A DNA stretch of 64,000 nucleotides from Paenibacillus sp. TCA20 (GCF_000732325.1 NZ_BBIW01000007.1:62001-126000), one strand, 5' to 3'. Positions 25,714 through 34,743 are shown, counted from the stretch's first letter. Made by a program: numbers and translations. The notes: generated from the letters alone by a model not told the origin.

Positions 25714-26628
25714 TTACACTGTTTTCGTCACATTTTCTTTCTCTCGTTTCACTTTCAATACGAACTGCGGCAAGGCAAGCATTCGCTTGGCTCGCTTCGG
25801 TTCCTTGAGCAGCCGGTACAGCCATTCTGCTCTGAGCTTCTGGAATACAACTGGCGCTCGCTTGGATCTGCCGGAAATAATATCGAAGCTGCCGCCCACG
25901 CCCATCATGAGTGGAACGCCAAGCTGCTCCTTATATTTACCGATCCATGGCTCCTGGGTATCCGCGCCACGTGCTACAAACAGCAGGTGCGGCTCAGCTG
26001 CACGAATCTGCTCAATGACTTCCGGATCCTCGGACTCACCGAAGAAGCCATCGCGATATCCGCACACCACGATGCCAGGATATTGCTCTTGTAACCTGCT
26101 TGCTGTCTCTTGAATCACTTCTCCTGTAGAACCGAGCAAAAACACTCTCCACTGATAGGATTCACCAACACGCATGAGTTCATGTAACAGATCAAATCCG
26201 GCGACACGCTCGGCTACAGGAACACCGCAGTATTCAGCTGCCCAAACCACGCCGGTCCCATCGGGAACGATCAGTTCAGCGGATTTCATAATTTCCATAT
26301 ATTTTGGGTCATTCAGTGCAGCCATAACCATAATGGGATTCCCAGTAATGATCTGATGCGGCTTGCCTGCTTGAATCGTTTCTGTTAAATAAGCCACGGT
26401 GTCCTTCATGTTCATTCGCGAAAAAGGAATACCGAAGATCGGCACCGTTGGCACTGTACGTGCGTTCGGCTCTGTTGCTGCTGTCGAGACTGTACTTGCT
26501 GTTGATGCTCTTGATGCCGTTGACACAGATCCCTCATTTACCTGAGTTGAACCTGCCTTTTCTGTTGGCACGCTTGACTGTACACCATCTGTCGGTACCA
26601 CCGGCACCTCTTCCTTACGCTCTGTCAT
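25714..26628 (-). CDS. WecG/TagA-family glycosyltransferase (probable ManNAc transferase)
   Basis: 304 aa from the ATG at 26628; the site AAAGGATGA overlaps the csaB stop. Residues about 65-300 are a TagA/WecG/CpsF domain: IITGNPIMVM, the catalytic-type Asp in IVPDGTGVVWA, LLGSTGEV, FVARGADTQEPW, and GVGGSFDIISGRSKRAP with a basic C-terminal tail (LYRLLKEPKRAKR). TagA enzymes add ManNAc to lipid-linked GlcNAc, giving the linkage disaccharide. The first 60 residues are an unusual Ser/Thr/Ala/Val-rich tail with no family counterpart that I know of. The gene starts 9 bases after csaB ends, so translation is likely coupled. Confidence 0.9.
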   Translation of the reverse strand: MTERKEEVPVVPTDGVQSSVPTEKAGSTQVNEGSVSTASRASTASTVSTAATEPNARTVPTVPIFGIPFSRMNMKDTVAYLTETIQAGKPHQIITGNPIMVMAALNDPKYMEIMKSAELIVPDGTGVVWAAEYCGVPVAERVAGFDLLHELMRVGESYQWRVFLLGSTGEVIQETASRLQEQYPGIVVCGYRDGFFGESEDPEVIEQIRAAEPHLLFVARGADTQEPWIGKYKEQLGVPLMMGVGGSFDIISGRSKRAPVVFQKLRAEWLYRLLKEPKRAKRMLALPQFVLKVKREKENVTKTV

Positions 26629-26637
26629 GACGTTCAA

Positions 26638-27810
26638 TCATCCTTTGCCGCTAAGAAATTTTAGAATGTGAGCTGCAGGCTCCTGAGCTTGCTCTTTCAG
26701 GGCAGCGATCGCCTCTTCCTTGTCAGCAAGCCATTCTGCATGAGAATCCAGCATGTCCTTAAGTGTAGCCAGAAGCTTGTCTGCATCCAGCGAATCGGTG
26801 CTGCCGACAGGCTCACTGTGCAGACGCTGCAGAAATGCATCAATCTTCGGATCATAAGATACACCTGCGAGCGGTACTCGCTGTGATGCAGCATAGATCA
26901 GACTGTGCAGACGCATCCCGAGGAGGAGCTTACAGCGGGATACCTCCAGCAGCATCATCTGCGGATCGGTCTGCTGGGAACAGGTACTCACCTTGCTGCC
27001 TGTCCCATTCAAATGTCCGATCTTCTTCTTCACATAAGCGGAGGCTTCCTCATCCGTAGGAAGATGGAACGGAAGCAGACGGATATGAACCTTGCGCTGC
27101 TCCGCCAGCTTCTTCAGCCCTTCGGCGATGGCATCCAGTTCTCTTCTCTCCTTGTCCCAGAAACGAACCGAGACCCCGATCACAGGCAGTTCTTCCTCTT
27201 CCTGCTTTGGTGTTGTTCTTCTAGCGCTTCCCCCACCATACGTAGCAGCCTTCTTCACCTTAGATTCATCCGGCAGAGGCAGTCCCATGACAGGGTCAGG
27301 CACGACTTTGACATCATTCCACTGAATTCCATAGCTCTGAATGAGCTTGGCTGAATCCTCATCACGTACGGAAATATATTCACAGTGCTTAAAGACACCA
27401 CGGATCATCGGGTGAAAAATCTTCCGGTGTACAGGCCCTACGCCCTGCGCATAAATAAACGTTGGCTTCTTCATATTCTGTGCCAGCTTAAGAATCCCCA
27501 AATAATAAGGAATGGACTTCCAGCCGGTAGCATCCTGCAGCAAGCTGCCGCCTCCGCTGATCAGGCCGTCGCTCTCCTTAATTGCGCGTCGAACTTCTCC
27601 AAGCTTCATCCGATGTACAGATCTCACCCCATATGTCTGCTGTGTCCATTCAGGATCGCCTGATAAGACGATAGGCTCGATTTCAATCGACGTACGCTGA
27701 CTCTGTTCCGCGAGTGCCGTGAGGATCGACTTAAGTACAGCTTCATCGCCGCTGTTTCGAAAGCCGTAATAACCTGAGATAACTATTTTCTTAGTAGTAT
27801 TGGTGACCAT
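26638..27810 (-). CDS. csaB: Polysaccharide pyruvyl transferase CsaB
   Basis: About 390 aa. It transfers pyruvate (from PEP) to the secondary cell wall polymer, creating the ketal that SLH domains bind. Family signs: IVISGYYGFRNSGDEA at the N-terminus (nucleotide-sugar-binding type), GLISGGGSLLQD, FIYAQGVGPV, RDEDSAKL and LLGMRLHSLIYAA. The start at 27810 (MVTNTTKK) lies 12 bases after GGAAGG. It overlaps the end of the upstream DUF5693-type gene by 28 bases. The three SLH proteins in this window are its expected clients. Confidence 0.95.
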   Translation of the reverse strand: MVTNTTKKIVISGYYGFRNSGDEAVLKSILTALAEQSQRTSIEIEPIVLSGDPEWTQQTYGVRSVHRMKLGEVRRAIKESDGLISGGGSLLQDATGWKSIPYYLGILKLAQNMKKPTFIYAQGVGPVHRKIFHPMIRGVFKHCEYISVRDEDSAKLIQSYGIQWNDVKVVPDPVMGLPLPDESKVKKAATYGGGSARRTTPKQEEEELPVIGVSVRFWDKERRELDAIAEGLKKLAEQRKVHIRLLPFHLPTDEEASAYVKKKIGHLNGTGSKVSTCSQQTDPQMMLLEVSRCKLLLGMRLHSLIYAASQRVPLAGVSYDPKIDAFLQRLHSEPVGSTDSLDADKLLATLKDMLDSHAEWLADKEEAIAALKEQAQEPAAHILKFLSGKG

Positions 27811-29801
27811 TTTTTCCAACATCCTTCCAGAACTTGCCACACCAGTATTGCAATCAGTCCAACAATCAGTCCCAGTCCGAGGCCAATCAGTCCGCGAATT
27901 AGCGATAGATGCACCGGTGTATGAATGTGAGCGAATGTGCCCACCATAGATAGCTGTGCAATGGCTGCAATAATTAGCAAGTAAATCCCATGACGATATT
28001 TAAGAGCAATAAATGCTCCTACAACGAACATCGGATGGCCCAGCAGGAATTCCTTGTTACGCGGACGTACGCCGAACGTATTCTCAAGGAAAGTACGCAG
28101 CTGTGCTTCAAACGGCAGTACCGTTCCGGCGTTCCCAGTTCGAGTCATATAGTAATAGCCTACCACACCGACAATACCCACTGCCACTATCATCAAAATC
28201 GTGATCGGCCGGTTCAGCAATTGGCGAATTGAAGCGACTGACATCGACTTCAGGTAGAAAAATACATAGATAGCTACGAGCAAAACAGGTCCGGAGTACA
28301 GTATGCTTACGCCTCTAAATTGATCGATGACGAGTGAATACGTAATGTTGTTAAGCAGTGCAACCATGAACGGAACACCAACGAAGGACAGAATGGATGT
28401 CCATACATACAGCAGGATGCTCTTCGATAACCGGCTCTTCACCGATAAGTCAGGCGTCCTCACCTGTGCAGCATTGATCTTTCTTACCGCAAGGATCATC
28501 GCAACGGTTGGTGCACTGATCGCAGCCAAGAGAGCCAACGCTTGTTCAAGCAGAGTGGGTCTCAGTAGGAACAGTCCAGCACTTCCAATCAGTCCGAGAA
28601 TAAAGGCCGGCAAGGTCAGGAACGGAATAAAGTAGGATATCATCAGCGCAATCATCGCCACGCTGCCGACAACGACGACGGCCTTAAAGTATCTCTCACC
28701 GCCTGTTTCTGCAACATTAAATGGCTCTGCCTTGCCCATGACAAAACCGTTGTCTTCCATTCGCTGAACCGCATTTCCTTCTTCACCTAATGCATCCATC
28801 AGGTTATCCAAAGGATCCGTTACTTGGGCCGTAAGTGCACTTCTTGCCGGAGCGGCATTCAGGTACAGCATTCGGATGTTCCGATCCTTCGTTGCCAGTG
28901 CGAATCGATCTGAGATCACGTTCACATCCAGATTCGCATCCGATTCACTGAGCGAATATAGACGAGTGACATTATAATCCGTCAGGTAGGCAAGCGTGCT
29001 GAATCCGCTCTGAGGCTTCTTCAGATTCTCGATGGCAGCAAGCCCGATCCCATGCTTGTTCATTAGTTCTGCAAAGGCAGACAGACTCTTCATGTCTTCA
29101 TTATCGTTATAGCCCTTAACTTTATCACCATCAAACAAGATCCGCGATACACCATATTGCTCAAAGGTCTCCATCATCGCAGCAGCTGCTTCTTGATCAT
29201 ACGGCAGTGCATCTCCCAGACGAGGCATAATGTTAAAGCCACGCTCATGGAGGTCCGCCATCGCAATAGGATCAGGAAGCATCGGCTTCAGCTTCGCATT
29301 TTCGGTCGGCGTCTGAAGAACCAGTCCTTGTTCATTCAAATAGGTCCATGGATTCACGGGAATATCGAGTCTTTCGAAGGTATCCTCGATAATTGGAGAC
29401 AACACCTCCCGGCTCTCATCCGATGTGAAGAGAATATACGTATAGTTCTCATTAACCGGTGGGATTTGGCCTGTCAGGTTGGCCGCTTGTACACTGTCAT
29501 AGATTGTAATTCTCTCTGACTTGCGGAATTCTTCCAGTGTGCTCTCGTATACTGCCATCGTGATGACACCCGCATCCTTCAGCTCAGTCAGCTTCTGGTC
29601 AATAAAATCCTGTGGGTGCACCTGATAAGCTGCGACTTCGACAAGATCCCGATAATCGAACGCAAGCTCCACGTTCTTCGCGCTTGATTCAGTCTTCACA
29701 CGATCCGCAATGATGGGAATCGAGGCAACGAGTCCGATGATAACAAGGATCCAGAGCCATTTTCGGGATACGGTGTTCCAATACTGCCATTTTTGACGCA
29801 C
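27783..29801 (-). CDS. DUF5693-type membrane protein upstream of csaB
   Basis: 672 aa, GTG start behind AGGAGG with an 8-base gap. One N-terminal membrane segment (about 14-31) is followed by a 330-residue extracytoplasmic domain with alternating strand/helix pattern (TELKDAGVITMAVYEST, RGFNIMPRLGDALP, GVSRILFDGDKVKG, HGIGLAAIENLKKP) suggestive of a TIM-barrel. About eight to ten membrane helices follow from residue 375 to the end. Its position directly upstream of and overlapping csaB suggests a membrane step in wall polymer export or modification, the place held by csaA in Bacillus anthracis. No activity is established to my knowledge; the family name is from memory. Confidence 0.85.
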   Translation of the reverse strand: MRQKWQYWNTVSRKWLWILVIIGLVASIPIIADRVKTESSAKNVELAFDYRDLVEVAAYQVHPQDFIDQKLTELKDAGVITMAVYESTLEEFRKSERITIYDSVQAANLTGQIPPVNENYTYILFTSDESREVLSPIIEDTFERLDIPVNPWTYLNEQGLVLQTPTENAKLKPMLPDPIAMADLHERGFNIMPRLGDALPYDQEAAAAMMETFEQYGVSRILFDGDKVKGYNDNEDMKSLSAFAELMNKHGIGLAAIENLKKPQSGFSTLAYLTDYNVTRLYSLSESDANLDVNVISDRFALATKDRNIRMLYLNAAPARSALTAQVTDPLDNLMDALGEEGNAVQRMEDNGFVMGKAEPFNVAETGGERYFKAVVVVGSVAMIALMISYFIPFLTLPAFILGLIGSAGLFLLRPTLLEQALALLAAISAPTVAMILAVRKINAAQVRTPDLSVKSRLSKSILLYVWTSILSFVGVPFMVALLNNITYSLVIDQFRGVSILYSGPVLLVAIYVFFYLKSMSVASIRQLLNRPITILMIVAVGIVGVVGYYYMTRTGNAGTVLPFEAQLRTFLENTFGVRPRNKEFLLGHPMFVVGAFIALKYRHGIYLLIIAAIAQLSMVGTFAHIHTPVHLSLIRGLIGLGLGLIVGLIAILVWQVLEGCWKKWSPILLRK

Positions 29802-30136
29802 AAAAAGTACCTCCTAAACAAAATAAATTAAAGATAATGAATAGAGACGGTAGAAATAAAGGGAATGAATTCAGCTGAAGAAAATAAAGTTGATCCATTT
29901 CTATAATCGCATGATACATCGTTACGATGGAGGGTAATAAGTGTATAGGGTTGAAAAATGACCTCCTATTTTTATACATTCCATATCATGCCCTAAGGAA
30001 CCAAAAAATTCTCCTTCTCATTCAAACTTACAATCTGCTGACATAGGAAGAGCCTTTCCGCCAAACAACCCGTAACGGTGCGGAAAGGCTCTCTACAATT
30101 AAGTCTTGCTTATGTTAACTCGTTAACTCCTTGAAC
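29802..30136. other. Intergenic region with a hairpin after pgcA
   Basis: This segment holds the upstream region of the csaB cluster and the 3' end of pgcA. A perfect 13-bp stem (30049-30061 with 30080-30092) lies 45-90 bases past the pgcA stop. It lacks a T run on the minus strand, so it is a weak terminator or a 3' mRNA stabiliser. No protein gene with a ribosome binding site was found. Confidence 0.6.
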
Positions 30137-31855
30137 TTATGCATCCACACGTGCCATGACAGCTTCAATCAAACGATCAATCCGTGCTTGTGCATCTTCA
30201 TAAGAAGTACCCTGTACCGCAAAATAAACCTTAATCTTCGGCTCCGTCCCTGATGGACGTAGACAGAACCAGGATCCATCCTCAAGGATGAATTTCAGTA
30301 CATTTTCTTTTGGCAGGCCGTTCAGGCCTTTGGAGTAATCCTGCATCTCTGTCACTCTGATGCCTGCAACCTCATCAGGCGGGGATGTACGCCAATCTGT
30401 CATTTTGGACTGGATTTGCGCTACGCCGTCTTTCCCTTTCAAGGTTCTCGATTGCAGTGCTTCAAGGAAGTAGCCGAACTGCTCGTACAGCTCCTGCAGT
30501 ACATCGTACAGCGTCTTGCCCTGGGCTTTGTAATAAGCCGCCGCTTCACAGATCAGCATCGCTGCAAGGACTGCATCCTTATCTCTCGCATAATTGCCGG
30601 CAAGATAGCCGTAGCTCTCTTCATAGCCGAACAGATACGTATGGCTGCCCGTCGCTTCAAAAGCATCCATCTTCTCACCGATATATTTGAATCCGGTCAG
30701 TGTATTAAACACCTGTGCACCGTAATGCTCGGCAATTACCGCCCCCATCTCACTCGTTACAATCGTCTTGACGACCGCACCGTTCGAAGGCAGCTCTCCC
30801 CGCTCCTTCATCTGACTGAGCAGGTAATGGGTCATAATCGCGCCGGATTGATTGCCGGACAGTACGAAGTATTTTTTGTTCTTATCCTTCACAACCGCTC
30901 CCATCCGATCTGCATCGGGGTCGGTACCAATCAGAATATCCGCTCCAACTTGTTCTCCAAGCTCAATCGCCAGGGTGAAGGCTTCACGCTCCTCCGGGTT
31001 TGGAGATTTCACCGTTGAGAACTCGGCATCCGGCTCTGCCTGCTCAGGTACAATATGCAGGTTCGTAAACCCGATCCGCTCCAGCACCTGACGAACCGGA
31101 TGATGGCCTGTCCCGTGCAGCGGCGTGAATACAATGTTGAAATCCTTCGCATATTCGGAAGCGATGCGATCACGGTTCAAGCTTACGGAAGCAACCGTTT
31201 CAATAAACGCTTCATCCTCCGCTTCGCCAAGCCATACCAACAGTCCTTCAGCCTCGGCTTCAGCCTGGCTCAGCTTCTTCACTTCACGAAGTGAGGAAAT
31301 CTCCTGTATGTAGCTGATGACACGTTCTGCTTCGTCCGGTACCAGCTGTCCACCTGAGGCATTGTACACTTTATAGCCGTTATATTCCGGCGGATTGTGG
31401 CTCGCTGTTACGACAATACCGCCCGTTGCAGCAAGATGTCTTACGCTAAAAGACAGCTGCGGCGTAGGGCGCAGTGATGGATACAATTTAGCAACAATCC
31501 CATTCGCTGCAAGCACCAGCGCAGCCTCCAGGGCAAATTCAGGTGAGAAGTGACGTGAATCATGTGCAATGACCACAGAAGGCTGACCTTCGCCTTGATG
31601 CTGTTCAAGAATATATTTGGCAAATCCTTGCGTCGCTTTACCAACCGTATATCGGTTCATGCGGTTGCTTCCGGCTCCAATGACACCACGGAGACCCCCT
31701 GTACCAAATTCAAGCTCTCGGTAGAAGCGGTCCTCCAATTCTGTAGTGTCATTCGAGAGCTCTTTAAGCTCCTGCTTCGTCTCCTCATCGATTGAAGGAT
31801 CCGCGAGCCATTGATTCAAACTGCGTTCTGCTGTTTCACTTAACATTACCATCAT
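30137..31855 (-). CDS. pgcA: Phosphoglucomutase/phosphomannomutase
   Basis: 572 aa, alpha-D-phosphohexomutase family. It interconverts glucose-6-phosphate and glucose-1-phosphate (and probably the mannose forms), feeding nucleotide-sugar synthesis. All four active-site loops are present: phospho-Ser S152 in TASHNPPEYNGYK, metal-binding GTDPDADRMG, sugar-binding GYEESYG and phosphate-binding RPSGTEPKIK. GGAGGGAG precedes two adjacent ATG codons (31855, 31852); either may be used, and a third lies at 31846. Length matches B. subtilis PgcA. It lies upstream of the wall polymer cluster and may supply sugar precursors for it. Confidence 0.95.
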   Translation of the reverse strand: MMVMLSETAERSLNQWLADPSIDEETKQELKELSNDTTELEDRFYRELEFGTGGLRGVIGAGSNRMNRYTVGKATQGFAKYILEQHQGEGQPSVVIAHDSRHFSPEFALEAALVLAANGIVAKLYPSLRPTPQLSFSVRHLAATGGIVVTASHNPPEYNGYKVYNASGGQLVPDEAERVISYIQEISSLREVKKLSQAEAEAEGLLVWLGEAEDEAFIETVASVSLNRDRIASEYAKDFNIVFTPLHGTGHHPVRQVLERIGFTNLHIVPEQAEPDAEFSTVKSPNPEEREAFTLAIELGEQVGADILIGTDPDADRMGAVVKDKNKKYFVLSGNQSGAIMTHYLLSQMKERGELPSNGAVVKTIVTSEMGAVIAEHYGAQVFNTLTGFKYIGEKMDAFEATGSHTYLFGYEESYGYLAGNYARDKDAVLAAMLICEAAAYYKAQGKTLYDVLQELYEQFGYFLEALQSRTLKGKDGVAQIQSKMTDWRTSPPDEVAGIRVTEMQDYSKGLNGLPKENVLKFILEDGSWFCLRPSGTEPKIKVYFAVQGTSYEDAQARIDRLIEAVMARVDA

Positions 31856-31948
31856 TTCTCCCTCCGGCCATGATCATTATTTTCTCTATGTGTTTATCCA
31901 GTAAGTACAACCATTAGAGCTGCTATTACTATATAATCATTAACCAAT

Positions 31949-32380
31949 TTACCTAGGATCTGATAACGCAAACATGATTTCGCCTTCAGCAACCACTTTG
32001 CCTTCCACCCGAGCCGTTGCTTTTCCCTTGCCAATGGAGCCCTTCAGACGGGTAATCTCCACCTCAAGCTCCAGCGTATCGCCAGGCACAACTTGTCCGC
32101 GGAAACGGAAATTATCCAGTCCAGCCAAAAATCCGATCTTGCCCTTGTTGGCCTCGACGTTAAGAATGGCAACCGCTCCGACCTGAGCCAGTGCTTCGGT
32201 AATCAGCACACCCGGCATCACCGGATAACCAGGAAAGTGGCCTGTAAAAAACGGTTCGTTCATGGTCACATTCTTGATGCCAACGGCACGCTTGCCCTCT
32301 TCCATCTCCACGATCTTGTCCACCAGCAAAAACGGAGGACGGTGTGGAATAATCTCTTGAATTTGATTAATATCCAGCAT
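31949..32380 (-). CDS. fabZ: 3-hydroxyacyl-ACP dehydratase FabZ
   Basis: 143 aa, hot-dog fold dehydratase of type II fatty acid synthesis. Signature: [13 protein letters not shown] near the N-terminus, catalytic His48 in [13 protein letters not shown] and Glu62 in LITEALAQ. The ATG at 32380 (MLDINQIQ) follows AAGGAG; an upstream in-frame ATG at 32416 lacks a site. It is next to the mbl-flhO-flhP block as in B. subtilis (ywpB). No FapR-type operator was recognised upstream; the structured element at 32478-32555 lies in its leader region. Confidence 0.97.
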   Translation of the reverse strand: MLDINQIQEIIPHRPPFLLVDKIVEMEEGKRAVGIKNVTMNEPFFTGHFPGYPVMPGVLITEALAQVGAVAILNVEANKGKIGFLAGLDNFRFRGQVVPGDTLELEVEITRLKGSIGKGKATARVEGKVVAEGEIMFALSDPR

Positions 32381-32477
32381 TCTTTGGTAAAACTCCTTCC
32401 ATTCTATGCATAACATCTCAGCTTCTCGTCAAAACTATTCTTATCCTTCATCATCTGCAGTAGTGAAGGTTAAGATA

Positions 32478-32555
32478 AGGGGTTTCTCTACCGCTTGCAG
32501 AACCGTAAACAGCCTTATGGGCTGCTTGCCCTGCTATAGAGAAGCCCTTTTTTGT
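32478..32555 (+). ncRNA. Unassigned structured element, possible small RNA with terminator
   Basis: The closing stem pairs 32478-32490 with 32537-32548 (11-12 pairs, one bulge). Inside are a perfect 5-bp stem-loop (32510-32514 with 32520-32524) and a GCAG/CTGC pairing (32497-32500 with 32531-32534), giving a branched fold. Six T follow directly on the plus strand, as at the end of an sRNA. The preceding CTTCA...TGAAG (32446-32468) can form a further hairpin. On the minus strand the same fold would lie in the fabZ leader but without a T run. It matches no RNA family I know. Confidence 0.5.
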
Positions 32556-32619
32556 TGTTGTTAAATGGAGCACTTGCTTTACGCACAAAGTCCCCCATCA
32601 TTATACATTTTTCGGGAAC

Positions 32620-32646
32620 AAAAAGAAAACTCCTGCTAAACAGGAG
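32620..32646 (-). terminator. Rho-independent terminator of the flhO-flhP-epuA unit
   Basis: A 6-bp GC-rich core stem (32630-32635 with 32641-32646), extended by AT pairs, is followed by TTTCTTTTTG on the minus strand, 26 bases after the epuA stop. Confidence 0.75.
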
Positions 32647-32672
32647 CTTCCCGTATTTTAAATGTTAACCGT

Positions 32673-32876
32673 CTATGGTGCAAATACCAGATCAAAAATA
32701 TGCTTCCAGGTACGATAATCAAAGGCTGAGCCGATATCCTGCCCGCCAACGACGACATAACCCGCAATCATACCGCCGACAAGTGCCAGAATGAGCAGCA
32801 TAGGGATGAGCAACCAGCGCAGGACCTTCTTCCCGGATCCTTTCTTCTTCACCACAGCTGTATCTTCTTGAGTCAT
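32673..32876 (-). CDS. EpuA-family small membrane protein
   Basis: 67 aa from the ATG at 32876 (MTQEDTAVV), behind AGGTGA; a GTG three codons earlier is an alternative. A basic stretch (KKKGSGKK) precedes one membrane helix (about 24-45, LLIPMLLILALVGGMIAGYVV), followed by a short outer tail ending WKHIFDLVFAP. This layout matches the EpuA family (PF11772), often mislabelled as an RNA polymerase beta subunit. Its role is unknown. It begins 9 bases after flhP and shares its transcript. Confidence 0.8.
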   Translation of the reverse strand: MTQEDTAVVKKKGSGKKVLRWLLIPMLLILALVGGMIAGYVVVGGQDIGSAFDYRTWKHIFDLVFAP

Positions 32877-32885
32877 TACGTTCAC

Positions 32886-33710
32886 CTATGCCCTCATATT
32901 ATTCGCGAGATTTAGCATCGTATCACTGGAGCTGAGTGCACGCGCAGCCAGCTGGTATGTGCGCTGTACCTCCAGCATCTTGGTCATCTCCGCGGTCAGA
33001 TCCACATTCGAAGTCTCCAGGTAACCGGAACGAATGGAGGCACCCGCAGGAACACGAGCCGCTGCATTCTCTCCAAAGACCTCTGCTTCCGTCGCACCCG
33101 GTGCTAGTGCATAGAGGTTGTCCGCGCTTGCAGAGAGCCCCTCCGGTCTCATCGGCTCAACAAATTGCAGCTGACCTGCAATCGCTGCGTTAGGTGAGTT
33201 ACCTATACGGACCAGCAAATTCCCGCTTGCATCCACAGCAGCAGATGAATTCACCGGTGCGGTAATCCCTTCTCCGTCTCTGCCGAGTACAGCATACCCT
33301 TCAGCAGTAACAAGTCTCATCCGGTCTTGATCTGCCGGGTCGGGTACAAATTGAAAATTCCCTGCACGGGTCCAGGCCTTCTCTCCGTTCACGTCAACTG
33401 CGAACAGTGCATTGCCTTCAATAGCCAGATCGGTCGGATTGCCTGTTGCATTCATTTCGCCCTGCGTCATATCCTGCGCAAGTGAAACCATCTGAATGCC
33501 ATAGCCCTGCGTAAAGCCCAGCGGCGTAGCACGGCCATCCCGGTTCAGTGGTGAAGCCTGCTCCTGAAACGTGGTCAGTACATCTTCAAAAGAAGCCTGT
33601 TTGCTCTTATATCCCACCGTATCCACATTCGCCACGTTATCGGCAATTACATTCAGGCGCTGCTGCAGACTTTGCATAGATACGAGTGCACTTATCATCG
33701 AATTATTCAT
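32886..33710 (-). CDS. flhP: Flagellar hook-basal body protein FlhP
   Basis: 274 aa, FlgG/FlgF-type distal-rod family. It has the N-terminal SMQSLQQRLNVIADNVANVDT motif and the C-terminal coil MTKMLEVQRTYQLAARALSSSD, which pair to form the axial helical bundle. A central beta domain (LAIEGNALFAV onward) is typical. GGGGGG precedes the ATG. It follows flhO by 50 bases, as in B. subtilis flhO-flhP downstream of mbl. It is exported by the flagellar type III system, not by a signal peptide. Confidence 0.93.
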   Translation of the reverse strand: MNNSMISALVSMQSLQQRLNVIADNVANVDTVGYKSKQASFEDVLTTFQEQASPLNRDGRATPLGFTQGYGIQMVSLAQDMTQGEMNATGNPTDLAIEGNALFAVDVNGEKAWTRAGNFQFVPDPADQDRMRLVTAEGYAVLGRDGEGITAPVNSSAAVDASGNLLVRIGNSPNAAIAGQLQFVEPMRPEGLSASADNLYALAPGATEAEVFGENAAARVPAGASIRSGYLETSNVDLTAEMTKMLEVQRTYQLAARALSSSDTMLNLANNMRA

Positions 33711-33760
33711 AAATTATCCCCCCAAACTTAAGAGATATGTAAAGCTCTAGCCACATCGAT

Positions 33761-34645
33761 TTAGACACGGCCAATCTCATTCACAGCCTTTTCCAGGCTT
33801 TTATCATAAAATTGTATTACCTTCTGATTGGCTTCATACAGTCGCAGCGCCGCCATCATATCAACCATAGACTGAGATGCATCCACCGTAGACTGCTCCA
33901 GAAATCCTTGCTGAACCTGTACATTATCCTCTTCTGCCAGCTGCCTTACCGCTCCTTCACCTGAAGGATCCAGTGCAAAGTTACCATTACCTTCTCTGAC
34001 AAGCTGGTGAGGCTGATCAATAATGGAAATTCCTAGACTAAGCCCAGCAGGGGTGCCGTTCACGGCATTCACCAGACGTCCTTGCTCGTCCACTTTAAAT
34101 TGATTTACGGATCCTGTCAACACAATCGGCTCGCCATTATCTGACAGCACTTCGTAGCCGGTTGCACTAAGAAGCCTGCCTTCAGCATCCACACTAAATT
34201 CACCATTCCGTGTATATTTAACATTGCCTTCACTGTCCTGGACGGTGAAAAAAGCCTGCGGCTGATAGATAACGCTGCCGTTATCGCTAATATATTTACC
34301 TGACGCATCAAAAGGTACGGCCTGGCCTGTATTCGGGTCCATCACATTCAGATCGGAATACAGCGCAAAATCCATATTATTCTCCATTGGCGTGAGTGCT
34401 CCTTGGATATTCGAATACAAGCTCTCCTCCGCATATACGCCTGTGTTGAGCAGACCTACCTTCTTATTACCGGGTGAGGAAGCATCTCCTGTCCGCTCCA
34501 AGAGCATTTCAGGAAAAGAACGGTTCACGCTCTCCACCTGCTTGTATCCTGTTGTATTCAAGTTGGCGATATTTTGCGTCACGGTATCATGTCTGCGCTG
34601 CTGGGCTACCATTCCGGCTGCCGCTGTATAAAGACCTCGAATCAA
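33761..34645 (-). CDS. flhO: Flagellar hook-basal body protein FlhO
   Basis: 294 aa, FlgF/FlgG-type rod protein. N-terminal motif GLYTAAAGMVAQQRRHDTVTQNIANLNTTGYKQ (read in two halves), central FTVQDSEGNVKYTRNGEFSVDAEG and the C-terminal helix MMAALRLYEANQKVIQFYDKS. The start is TTG, 7 bases after GGAGG. The upstream promoter is of SigD type and sits in the end of mbl (34744-34770), agreeing with SigD control of the B. subtilis flhOP operon. FlhO and FlhP together complete the rod between basal body and hook. Confidence 0.94.
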   Translation of the reverse strand: MIRGLYTAAAGMVAQQRRHDTVTQNIANLNTTGYKQVESVNRSFPEMLLERTGDASSPGNKKVGLLNTGVYAEESLYSNIQGALTPMENNMDFALYSDLNVMDPNTGQAVPFDASGKYISDNGSVIYQPQAFFTVQDSEGNVKYTRNGEFSVDAEGRLLSATGYEVLSDNGEPIVLTGSVNQFKVDEQGRLVNAVNGTPAGLSLGISIIDQPHQLVREGNGNFALDPSGEGAVRQLAEEDNVQVQQGFLEQSTVDASQSMVDMMAALRLYEANQKVIQFYDKSLEKAVNEIGRV

Positions 34646-34743
34646 CCTTACTCCTCCTTCATGCTGTCAGCATATTTGTATATATCATCTAAAGACCAGC
34701 TGTTTGATAAGTTCTCAATTTAATTTATGTACTGCTTATTGCT

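Noticed and set aside
29689..29979. 96-codon minus-strand frame
   Set aside because: Overlaps the start of the DUF5693-type gene out of frame; its AGGAGG lies inside the coding part, and no domain is seen.
32478..32555. c-di-GMP or preQ1 riboswitch in the fabZ leader
   Set aside because: The conserved core bases of these classes do not align to the element on either strand.
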